From positions 1 through 32,163 of the forward strand of contig CANGEE010000011.1 of assembly GCA_947452635.1 (NCBI GenBank): a stretch of 32,163 bases of DNA, read 5' to 3'. Source of the stretch: Comamonadaceae bacterium. GTDB lineage: Bacteria; Pseudomonadota; Gammaproteobacteria; Burkholderiales; Burkholderiaceae_C. The notes below the pieces were generated by a model. It did not search any database, was not told where the DNA came from, and worked only from the letters and a program-made list of their open reading frames with translations. Numbering within the stretch: position 1 is the first letter of the stretch; every line of letters starts with the position of its first letter. A program made the position numbers and the translations under genes. This document shows positions 15,451-22,148 of the stretch, in pieces.

Positions 15451-17282
15451 ACAAGCTGTGGGCGTCTGCAGCGCACAGGGTTGGGGCCATGGACGGGGTG
15501 ATCGCCGGTGTGGCTTTGGTGGCGATGGCGCTGATTCCGATGGTGGAGATGGTGCTGCGGCCCTGGCATGGCCAAGGCATTGAGAACGCTGCTGTCTTGG
15601 TGCAACACCTGGGCTTGGTGCTGGCCATGATGGGGGCGGTGGCGGCGCAGCGCCACGGGCACTTGTCCAGCCTGAATCTGTCTGTAAGCAAGCACCCCCG
15701 AATGCAACTGGGACTGCGTGCGTTCAGCCTGATGGGCGCTGCGTTTTTAAGCGGCATGCTGTGCGCTGCGAGTTGGACTTTGGTGGCCAGTGACATGGCG
15801 GCTGCGCCGACCTTGGCCTATGGCGTGCCGCTGTGGTGGGTGCAAGCCTTTTTGCCTTTGGGTTTTGGCATCTTGGCCCTCAAGATGGGTTGGCAAAGTG
15901 CGCAGACTGTCTATGGGCGCGCTGCGGCAGCGGTGATTTGGCCCTTGTGGGGCGGCTGGTTGGCTTGGACCGTGGATGTGCAGGCCCTGCCCTTGCCTTT
16001 AGGGGGGCTGCTGCTTTTGGCTTTGTTGTTCAGCGGCGCGCCCATTTTTGCCGTGCTGGGTGGCTTGGGTCTGTTGCTGTTGGGGCATGAGGGTTTGCCT
16101 TTGGCCTCTTTGGCGCTGTCGCATTACCAAATCACCGTCAACCCTTCTTTGCCAGCACTGCCATTGTTCACTTTGGCCGGTTTGGTGTTGGCCAAAACCC
16201 AGGCTTCGCAGCGTTTGAGCCGTGTCTTTGTGTCGGTGCTGGGAACAGGGCCAATGGGCACGGTCATGGCGGTGGCATTGCTGTGCTCTTGCTTCACCGC
16301 TTTGACGGGCGGCAGTGGGGTGACCATTTTGGCTTTGGGCGGCTTGTTGCTGCCCCTGCTCACATCCGCCGGGTATGCCGAAAACAAGGGCATGGGTCTG
16401 GTGACCAGTGCCAGTGCCTTGGGTGTGTTGTTGGCACCCTCGGTGCCCTTGATCATGTTCGCCATCATTGCGCGGGTTCCGATCAACACCATGTTTTTAG
16501 CAGGCATCGTTCCCGCCCTGGTGATGGTGGTGTGCTTGGTGGTGTTGGGCGGCTTTTTACCCGCCACAAAGCCTGAACAAGCAGGGGCGCATCCAGGCCC
16601 TGAAGTGGATCGCCCCCGTTTGGCGCAAGCCGCATGGCAAGCCAAATGGGAATTGCTCGCCCCCTTGGTGGCGGTGGGTTCTTTGGTCAGTGGCTTGACC
16701 ACGCCGACCGAAAGCGCGGCCTTGACGGCGGTCTATGCCGTGGTCACCCAAGTGCTGGCGCACAAGGAAATGCGATGGTCCCAGTTTGTCGATTGCGTCA
16801 ACCAAACCACGCAACTGATTGGTGGCGTCATGCTCATCATGGGCATGGCCTTGGGATTGACCAACTACCTGATTGATGCAGGCGTGCCTGATCTGGCGAT
16901 CGATTGGGTGCAAGGCATGACGCAAAACAAATACGTGTTCTTGCTGGCCTTGAATGTGTTTTTGTTTTTTGCAGGGGCCTTGATGGAGATCTATGCCGCC
17001 ATCGTGGTGCTGGTGCCCTTGCTCTTACCCTTGGCGGTGAGTTACGGCATCGATCCGATCCACTTTGGCATTATTTTCTTGGCCAATTTAGAGATGGGTT
17101 TCCTGTGTCCGCCTGCGGGCATGAACATTTACTTTGCCAGTGCGGTGTTCAAAAAGCCCTTGCGTCAGGTGGTGGCCTCGGTGTTGCCCGCAGTGGTCTC
17201 GATCTTCATCGGCACGCTGCTGATTTCATGGTTGCCTGCATTGACCATGGCCTTGCCGCTTTGGCCGTCATCGACCGGTTGA
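15447..17282 (+). CDS. Fused TRAP transporter permease (DctQ-DctM)
   Basis: 611 aa inner-membrane permease with the small and large TRAP subunits in one chain. Residues about 1-170 form the DctQ-like four-helix part. Residues about 185-611 form the DctM-like part, with FSGAPIFAVLGGLGLL, the GSGVTILALGGLLLPLL loop, LGVLLAPSVPLIMFA, a TPTESAALTAVYAV segment and a GFLCPPAGMNIYF motif near the end. It uses a sodium or proton gradient to move the ligand brought by the P protein. QM fusions are a known arrangement. The ATG at 15447 overlaps the P-gene stop by four bases. This is the last gene of the TRAP operon. Confidence 0.92.
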   Translation: MNKLWASAAHRVGAMDGVIAGVALVAMALIPMVEMVLRPWHGQGIENAAVLVQHLGLVLAMMGAVAAQRHGHLSSLNLSVSKHPRMQLGLRAFSLMGAAFLSGMLCAASWTLVASDMAAAPTLAYGVPLWWVQAFLPLGFGILALKMGWQSAQTVYGRAAAAVIWPLWGGWLAWTVDVQALPLPLGGLLLLALLFSGAPIFAVLGGLGLLLLGHEGLPLASLALSHYQITVNPSLPALPLFTLAGLVLAKTQASQRLSRVFVSVLGTGPMGTVMAVALLCSCFTALTGGSGVTILALGGLLLPLLTSAGYAENKGMGLVTSASALGVLLAPSVPLIMFAIIARVPINTMFLAGIVPALVMVVCLVVLGGFLPATKPEQAGAHPGPEVDRPRLAQAAWQAKWELLAPLVAVGSLVSGLTTPTESAALTAVYAVVTQVLAHKEMRWSQFVDCVNQTTQLIGGVMLIMGMALGLTNYLIDAGVPDLAIDWVQGMTQNKYVFLLALNVFLFFAGALMEIYAAIVVLVPLLLPLAVSYGIDPIHFGIIFLANLEMGFLCPPAGMNIYFASAVFKKPLRQVVASVLPAVVSIFIGTLLISWLPALTMALPLWPSSTG

Positions 17283-17381
17283 GAAGGCTGGCGCCTCATC
17301 GGGCTGATTGGGCCTGGGTGGGGAAGCATTCAGTTGGCTTTGTCACTGGCCTTAAACATGAGCCCTTCATACTCGGTGCAT

Positions 17382-17457
17382 GGCGGGGCAAGGTGCTGAC
17401 CAACTGATATCGAGTTGCTGGTTGCTCATGGTGGTTCGAATCCATCTCTCGTCGCCA
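17382..17457 (+). other. Degenerate tRNA-like element (tRNA remnant or possible attachment site)
   Basis: A 76-base stretch folds partly like a tRNA. A 7-bp acceptor stem pairs GGCGGGG (17382-17388) with TCTCGTC (17447-17453), with three G-T pairs. The T arm has stem GGTGG/CCATC and a standard TTCGAAT loop (17435-17441). A 5-bp anticodon-like stem pairs CAACT with AGTTG (17401-17405, 17413-17417), and GCCA ends the element at 17454-17457. It fails as a functional tRNA: the D arm is only about 10 bases with no GG in its loop, and the anticodon loop lacks T33. The T-arm-to-CCA end is the convincing part. It may be a decayed tRNA or the 3' end copy left by an integrase. The gap 17283-17468 holds nothing else I can support. 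Confidence 0.4.
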
Positions 17458-17468
17458 GTGCATCTTGC

Positions 17469-18341
17469 TCATGGGACTCTTTGCAGCAAGGCCTGTCCCA
17501 TTTGGATGCGCGCACCGGTTTCAATGCCATTGGCCAATCGATAACCCGGTGGTACAAACACCAAAATGGTAGAGCCGTGTTGGAACCAACCCATCTCTTG
17601 ACCTTTGCTCACAGGGCTTGAACAGGGTATTTCATGCGGGCCGGTGTAGTCCACATGGAACAAAAGATGGATCGCATGCAATCGCAAACTGGCCACCAAT
17701 ACGGCGGCTACAGGCACGATCACCAGGGGCGTACCATCGGTCAAACGCAGACTCAGTACCGCACGTTCATTTTTGCAGAACAAACTTTCCACCCGCTTGA
17801 GCGCAATCGGATTGACGTTCCAGGTGTCACCGGCGATGTGGGTCACGTGCTCGAGCACGGCATCGGCGGGCGCATGGAAGCGGTGGTACATGCTCGACGT
17901 CAGGCGCAGGGTGACATAGGTGCCATTTTTAAGGGCGTGTATCAACTCGCCAGTGCGCGGGGTGAAGCCCATCAAGCTGCCCAAGCTGTAGGGAAAGCCC
18001 TTGGCTTGGAACACTTGGGTGGCGTCTATGTCACCGCAGGCCCCAACGATGGCATCGCAGGGACTGCTCAAGACATGCTCTCGCGTGTCGATGGTGCGCA
18101 CTCCGGGTTTGAGCTCACGGATAAAGCAGTCGTGCATGCTGTCGAAATGCGTTTTTTTCGCCTCGCTCAAATCCAAGTCTGAAAACAGCTTCCAAATGCC
18201 AATCGAAAAATCGCGAATCCAGGGGTTTCGAATTTGACTCCACCACCCCATGAATCGGGTCAATGTGATGCGGGGGATGCGGTTGGTCAACAAAAAATTC
18301 AAGTCTTCTTGCGATGTCAATTGCTGAATGAGTTTTTTCAT
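17469..18341 (-). CDS. psd: Phosphatidylserine decarboxylase
   Basis: Membrane-associated pyruvoyl enzyme that makes phosphatidylethanolamine from phosphatidylserine, 290 aa. The proenzyme is cut at HGST (255-258), giving a pyruvoyl group on S257; E. coli Psd has LGST at the same place. The rest of the self-cleavage triad is D96 (SPCDA) and H153 (MYHRFHAP). The ATG at 18341 begins a sequence (MKKLIQQLTS) that matches family N-termini; the frame runs on upstream into sequence that overlaps the divergent aminotransferase and is not family-like. It is transcribed away from that gene, with 59 bases between the starts. Confidence 0.95.
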   Translation of the reverse strand: MKKLIQQLTSQEDLNFLLTNRIPRITLTRFMGWWSQIRNPWIRDFSIGIWKLFSDLDLSEAKKTHFDSMHDCFIRELKPGVRTIDTREHVLSSPCDAIVGACGDIDATQVFQAKGFPYSLGSLMGFTPRTGELIHALKNGTYVTLRLTSSMYHRFHAPADAVLEHVTHIAGDTWNVNPIALKRVESLFCKNERAVLSLRLTDGTPLVIVPVAAVLVASLRLHAIHLLFHVDYTGPHEIPCSSPVSKGQEMGWFQHGSTILVFVPPGYRLANGIETGARIQMGQALLQRVP

Positions 18342-18363
18342 CTTGCTGTCACGGTATTTAAAT
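18335..18363 (+). promoter_or_regulatory. Candidate three-unit Pho box before the aminotransferase gene
   Basis: TTTTCAT (18335-18341), CTGTCAC (18346-18352) and TTTAAAT (18357-18363) repeat every 11 bases and match CTGTCAT at 5, 6 and 4 of 7 positions. Ten bases further on lies CTTGAT (18374-18379), a weak -10 element at the spacing seen in E. coli Pho promoters. The first unit covers the psd start codon, and the palindrome TATTTAAATA (18355-18364) overlaps the third. It points toward the GTG start at 18401. Confidence 0.42.
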
Positions 18364-18400
18364 AAAACAAAGACTTGATCCACTTCCGGTTGAACACAAC

Positions 18401-20032
18401 GTGTCTGCTGAACTTGCTCTGACTTTGGGTGCTGTGGCACTCGCTCTGCCTTTTGCCAAGCAGCGCCTCGCGCTGTCGATGGCCAAACATCCTTCCTTGA
18501 CGGGCCATTCCCGCATGGCCAAGCGGGTGGGCTCTTGGTTGCCTGGCTATGCTTTTGACGAGGCGCATTTTTTTGATTGCGATGGTGCGTCCCCTGCGAT
18601 TGCACAAGCGCGCCGAAAAGCTTTTGATGTGCTCTCCCAAACCCTGCAAACGCGGCATGCCCAAAGCATTGCGTTGACGGCGCAAGCGCGGGAAGGGATT
18701 GCCGATTTGCAATTCACAGGCGCATACCGTGTGCCTTTTCAGTTCAGTCCCCTGGTGCGACAACATTTGAAAGTTGGTGCATTTATACAGTCGGCTGATG
18801 GCGTTTGTGTGACAGATTTGGATGGCCAAAAGCTGTACGACCTGACCGGTTCGTATGGCGTGAATGTGTTTGGTGCTGACTTTTACAAAGCCTGTATGCA
18901 AGAGGGTGCAGCGCGTGTGCAAGCGGTCGGTGCGACCTTGGGGGCCTACCACCCTTGCGTGCTTGATAACGTGCGCAAACTCAAAGCCATCTCGGGTTTA
19001 GACGAGGTGTCGTTTCACATGTCCGGCACTGAAGCGGTGATGCAGGCCGTGCGTTTGGCGCGCTACCACACTGGGCGGAAAAATTTGGTGCGCTTTTGCG
19101 GTGCTTACCATGGCTGGTGGGAGGATGTGCAGCCGGGACCGGGCAATCCGATGCCACCCCGCGAAACCTACACCTTGCGCGACATGCATGCGCGCAGCCT
19201 GCAGGTGCTGCGCACGCGCAAAGACATTGCTTGTGTGCTGATCAACCCCTTGCAGGCTTTGCACCTGAATCAGGGTGCGCCGGGCGACTCGTCCTTGGTG
19301 GACAGCAGCCGCAAGGCTGCCTATGACCGCCAAGCCTACACAACTTGGTTGCAACAGTTGCGACAAGTCTGTACCGAGCGTGGCATCGTGCTGATATTTG
19401 ACGAAGTGTTTTTGGGGTTCCGCTTGGCTCACGGCGGCGCGCAGGCTTATTTTGGCGTGCAAGCCGACATGGTGACTTACGGCAAAACGCTGGGCGGAGG
19501 CTACCCCGTGGGTGTGGTGTGTGGCCGAGCGCATTTGATGAAGCGCTACCGAGAAGAGCGACCCGCTGACATTTGTTTTGCGCGTGGCACCTTCAACGCG
19601 CATCCGCACGTCATGGGCGCCATGTCGGTGTTTCTGGACAAGCTGGAGTTGCCCGAGTACAAACAAATGTACGAGGGCTTGGATGCGCTATGGGATGCAC
19701 GCCGCGAACAGTTCAATGCCACCATGGTGCAACACAATTTACCCTTGCGTGCAGCCAATATGTCCAGTGTGTGGAGCTTGTACTACACCGAGCCGAGCCG
19801 CTACAACTGGATGCTGCAGTTTTACTTGCGTGCCCATGGCTTGGCGCTCAGTTGGGTCGGCACAGGCCGTTTGATTTTCAGTTTGAACTATACCGATGCA
19901 GACTTTGCCGCAGTGCTCGAACGCTTTGTGGCTGCTTGCCAAGCCATGCGTGCCGGCGGTTGGTGGGCCGATGTGCCCGTGACCAACAAGTCGATTCGCC
20001 GAAGTATTTTGAAAGAGATGTGGAACCGGTAA
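18401..20032 (+). CDS. Class III PLP-dependent aminotransferase, N-terminally extended
   Basis: 543 aa enzyme of the glutamate-1-semialdehyde aminomutase-like class III fold. PLP-site landmarks are SGTEA (208-212), AYHGWW (235-240), the FDEV motif with D334, and the Schiff-base lysine K362 in YGKTLGGGYPVG. About 100 extra residues precede the fold, the first 28 being hydrophobic (LALTLGAVALALPFA), so it may sit on the membrane. It is not hemL: that enzyme is about 430 aa, and the segment after the lysine differs. The GTG at 18401 is the likely start; the ATG at 18479 is the next option. The substrate is unknown. Its divergent partner is psd, which hints at lipid chemistry (inference). A strong terminator follows. 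Confidence 0.85.
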   Translation: MSAELALTLGAVALALPFAKQRLALSMAKHPSLTGHSRMAKRVGSWLPGYAFDEAHFFDCDGASPAIAQARRKAFDVLSQTLQTRHAQSIALTAQAREGIADLQFTGAYRVPFQFSPLVRQHLKVGAFIQSADGVCVTDLDGQKLYDLTGSYGVNVFGADFYKACMQEGAARVQAVGATLGAYHPCVLDNVRKLKAISGLDEVSFHMSGTEAVMQAVRLARYHTGRKNLVRFCGAYHGWWEDVQPGPGNPMPPRETYTLRDMHARSLQVLRTRKDIACVLINPLQALHLNQGAPGDSSLVDSSRKAAYDRQAYTTWLQQLRQVCTERGIVLIFDEVFLGFRLAHGGAQAYFGVQADMVTYGKTLGGGYPVGVVCGRAHLMKRYREERPADICFARGTFNAHPHVMGAMSVFLDKLELPEYKQMYEGLDALWDARREQFNATMVQHNLPLRAANMSSVWSLYYTEPSRYNWMLQFYLRAHGLALSWVGTGRLIFSLNYTDADFAAVLERFVAACQAMRAGGWWADVPVTNKSIRRSILKEMWNR

Positions 20033-20046
20033 TTGGCTTGCAAATC

Positions 20047-20078
20047 AAAATAGGCACCCAGGGGTGCCTATTTTTTTT
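20047..20078. terminator. Bidirectional intrinsic terminator
   Basis: AAAA plus TAGGCACC (20051-20058) pairs with GGTGCCTA (20063-20070) plus TTTT around a 4-base loop, and eight T's follow on the plus strand (20071-20078). On the minus strand the same stem is followed by four T's. It sits between the aminotransferase stop (20032) and the convergent membrane-protein stop (20112), so it can end both transcripts, and the plus-strand one most strongly. Confidence 0.9.
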
Positions 20079-20111
20079 GATCACAGAAAGTGAAAAGTGT
20101 TTGCGATAAAT

Positions 20112-20720
20112 TCAGTGGTACATCTGTTTGGGGTTGTTGTCGATCAGTTCGCCGCGCAACAGATACAGCGGTGCCTTGTGGTACAAAATGATGTCGTGAA
20201 ACGGGTCTGTCAAAATTTTGGTCATCCACACCAAGCCGGTTTGCACGTCCTTGATGAAGCACAGGTGGATGGTTCTGAAGAGCAGACCCGAGACACCCAG
20301 CAACAACCAAGAGGCGCCAATTTGGCGAACCAATTCGGTTGGCGTGGTCCATACATCAACCAGTCCAAACAGGCCAGGCTGGGCGTACAAGGCCAAGGGC
20401 AACAGGGCCCAGATGCTCAGCAGCACGATTTTGCGGTTCAGGTTGTAGCCCACTTTGATTTCTTCTTTGTATTCTTGGGTGGCTTGGTTGACTTCGTCAT
20501 AGCCCAGGGGTTCAAAAAAGAAGTGACCCGACTGGCGGGTGGTCATGGAGATCAACCAGGCGATCAATGCCGACATCACCGGATCAATGAACAACATGCC
20601 ATAGGCGACAACAAAGCTGATGGCGCTGATCAGGTGCAGCGTTTGATTGATGCGGCTGTGATGGTAGTAGCGATGGTCATCAAAGCGCTGGGTTCTCAAG
20701 GCGTCCAAAAAGTGATTCAC
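20112..20720 (-). CDS. Small membrane protein with Mpo1/DUF962-like motifs
   Basis: 202 aa with about four membrane segments (near 30-46, 48-60, 98-113 and 133-150). I do not recognise it firmly. Two His motifs stand out: YHHSRINQTLH (H20, H21, H29) before the first segment and SGHFFFE (H66) after the second. They resemble the N..LH and GH.FFE signatures of the DUF962/Mpo1 family, whose yeast member is an iron-dependent dioxygenase acting on 2-hydroxy fatty acids. The start is GTG at 20720, supported by a strong GAGGAG Shine-Dalgarno 6-8 bases upstream. The best Pho-box-like sequence in the window lies 80 bases upstream. Existence of the gene is likely; the family call is tentative. Confidence 0.72.
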   Translation of the reverse strand: MNHFLDALRTQRFDDHRYYHHSRINQTLHLISAISFVVAYGMLFIDPVMSALIAWLISMTTRQSGHFFFEPLGYDEVNQATQEYKEEIKVGYNLNRKIVLLSIWALLPLALYAQPGLFGLVDVWTTPTELVRQIGASWLLLGVSGLLFRTIHLCFIKDVQTGLVWMTKILTDPFHDIILYHKAPLYLLRGELIDNNPKQMYH

Positions 20721-20799
20721 GGGTGCTCCTCAGTGGTCAATAGGCATCAGAAAAACGGATGCAAGTGTGCTTGCATAAAGGCGATGTTGAAGGGGCTTC

Positions 20800-20817
20800 A
20801 TGAAATTTCCATGACAG
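20800..20817 (-). promoter_or_regulatory. Strong candidate Pho box before the DUF962-like gene
   Basis: Read on the minus strand, CTGTCAT (20817-20811), spacer GGAA and ATTTCAT (20806-20800) match the two 7-base units of the E. coli Pho box at 7 and 5 positions, 12 of 14. Ten bases downstream lies CAACAT, a weak -10, at the spacing seen in the phoA promoter. The distance to the GTG start (20720) leaves a leader of about 50-60 bases. This is the best Pho-box match I found in the window. Confidence 0.55.
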
Positions 20818-20866
20818 CAGCTTGTTGTCACTGAATCTTCATTGAAAATTCAAGTCAGGCTGGGAT

Positions 20867-20884
20867 TTGTCACGAATTTGTTAT
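20867..20884 (+). promoter_or_regulatory. Candidate Pho box before the GT4 glycosyltransferase gene
   Basis: TTGTCAC (20867-20873), spacer GAAT and TTGTTAT (20878-20884) match CTGTCAT at 5 and 5 of 7 positions. A second, weaker set lies upstream: TTGTCAC (20825), TCTTCAT (20836) and AATTCAA (20847), again 11 bases apart. A promoter using the nearer box would start transcripts close to 20907. That would favour either a leaderless ATG at 20907 or translation from the ATG at 20967. Confidence 0.38.
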
Positions 20885-20906
20885 CGAATTTATCCACCAT
20901 GGCGGT

Positions 20907-22148
20907 ATGGATACATCAGCTGATCAGCCCATCGTTCTGGAAGACTTTCCAGCCTTTCGTCCGTCGATGCGCATTGCGGTGGTGACCGAAACTTGGCCGC
21001 CTGAAGTCAATGGCGTAGCGGTGACCTTGGCCAAATTGGTGCAGGGTCTGTGTCTGCGCAACCACGATGTGCAGTTGATTCGGCCGCGGCAAACCGCGGT
21101 CGATCAAGCCTCTCACGACCCAGGCTATGAAGAGGTGTTGATGCGGGGCATGCCGATACCGCGTTACCCCGAGCTGAAGCTGGGTTTGCCCAGCAAAAAG
21201 AATTTGATCAAGGCCTGGACCCTGCGCCGACCGGATGTGGTGCACATCGCCACCGAGGGGCCTTTGGGATGGTCTGCGCTGCAAGCCGCCAAGGTGCTCA
21301 AATTGCCGGTGACGTCTGACTTTCGCACCAACTTCCACAGTTACAGCAAGCACTATGGTGTGGGTTGGTTGCGCAAACCCATCGTCGCCTATTTACGTAA
21401 ATTCCACAATGCCACCGCCTGCACCATGGTGCCTACCCAAGCCTTGCATGCTGAATTGGCCAAGCACGGATTTTTGAACCTGAAGGTGGTGGCCAGAGGG
21501 GTCGACACCCAGATGTTCAATCCCGCCAAACGCAGTGCAGAGTTGCGCCGCGCATGGCAAGCCGGCCCTGAAACGGTGGTGTTGATTTCGGTGGGGCGTT
21601 TGGCGGTGGAGAAAAACCTCGGTCAAGTCATGGCCAGCTATGAGGCTTTGCAAAGCGTGGGTGCGGATGTCAAATTGGTGTTGGTCGGCGATGGGCCTTT
21701 GCGCGCACACATCCAGCAACGGTGCCCTGAGGCCTTGTTTGCAGGCATGCTGTCGCATGACCAATTGGCGGCCTACTACGCCAGTGCGGACTTGTTTTTA
21801 TTCCCCAGCCAATCTGAAACTTTTGGCAACGTCACCGTCGAAGCGCTGGCCAGTGGATTGCCTGTTCTGGCATTTGACTGCGCGGCGGCCAGCGACTGGG
21901 TCAAGCCCGATGTCAACGGTTGGTTGATTCCCGAAGCACAACCCGAAATGTATGTGACCACCGCCGTGCGTGTGGTGCAGTCGGCCACCACCTTGGCGCG
22001 TGTGGCCACCACGACGCGCGCCCAAGTAGGACAACTGGATTGGCAAGAGATTGCCGAACAAGTCGAAGGCGTTTTGCTTCACGCCATTGACAGCGCACCC
22101 GACCAACGTTCAATCCTGCGGGAGTGGGTGCAGCGGCTCAGTGCTTGA
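20907..22148 (+). CDS. GT4-family glycosyltransferase
   Basis: 413 aa retaining GT-B glycosyltransferase. The N-terminal domain starts at MRIAVVTETWPPEVNGVA (21-38), a form shared by glycolipid-making GT4 enzymes such as SqdX-, PimB- and Agt-like proteins. The C-terminal domain has the nucleotide-sugar site SVGRLAVEKN (R231, K236), LVGDGPLR and the E-x7-E motif (E304, E312 in SETFGNVTVE). No membrane helix is visible, so it should act at the cytoplasmic membrane face. The start is uncertain: ATG 20907, or ATG 20967, which begins at the conserved part. Its stop overlaps the end of lplT by 11 bases. The acceptor is unknown; the neighbours lplT and ugd suggest a glycolipid made with UDP-sugar (inference). 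Confidence 0.88.
   Translation: MDTSADQPIVLEDFPAFRPSMRIAVVTETWPPEVNGVAVTLAKLVQGLCLRNHDVQLIRPRQTAVDQASHDPGYEEVLMRGMPIPRYPELKLGLPSKKNLIKAWTLRRPDVVHIATEGPLGWSALQAAKVLKLPVTSDFRTNFHSYSKHYGVGWLRKPIVAYLRKFHNATACTMVPTQALHAELAKHGFLNLKVVARGVDTQMFNPAKRSAELRRAWQAGPETVVLISVGRLAVEKNLGQVMASYEALQSVGADVKLVLVGDGPLRAHIQQRCPEALFAGMLSHDQLAAYYASADLFLFPSQSETFGNVTVEALASGLPVLAFDCAAASDWVKPDVNGWLIPEAQPEMYVTTAVRVVQSATTLARVATTTRAQVGQLDWQEIAEQVEGVLLHAIDSAPDQRSILREWVQRLSA

Noticed and set aside
17382-17457. Calling the tRNA-like element a functional tRNA
   Set aside because: The D arm is too short and lacks GG, the anticodon loop begins GA with no T33, and the acceptor stem needs three G-T pairs.
18401-20032. Calling the aminotransferase hemL (glutamate-1-semialdehyde aminomutase)
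   Set aside because: The fold matches, but it is about 110 residues too long, has a hydrophobic N-terminus, and the segment after the PLP lysine (FARGTFNAHPHVMG) differs from the hemL pattern.
20047-20837. Plus-strand open frame of about 245 codons opposite the DUF962-like gene
   Set aside because: Its product is Gln/His/Val-rich with no recognisable domain, while the minus-strand frame has a strong Shine-Dalgarno, membrane segments and His motifs.
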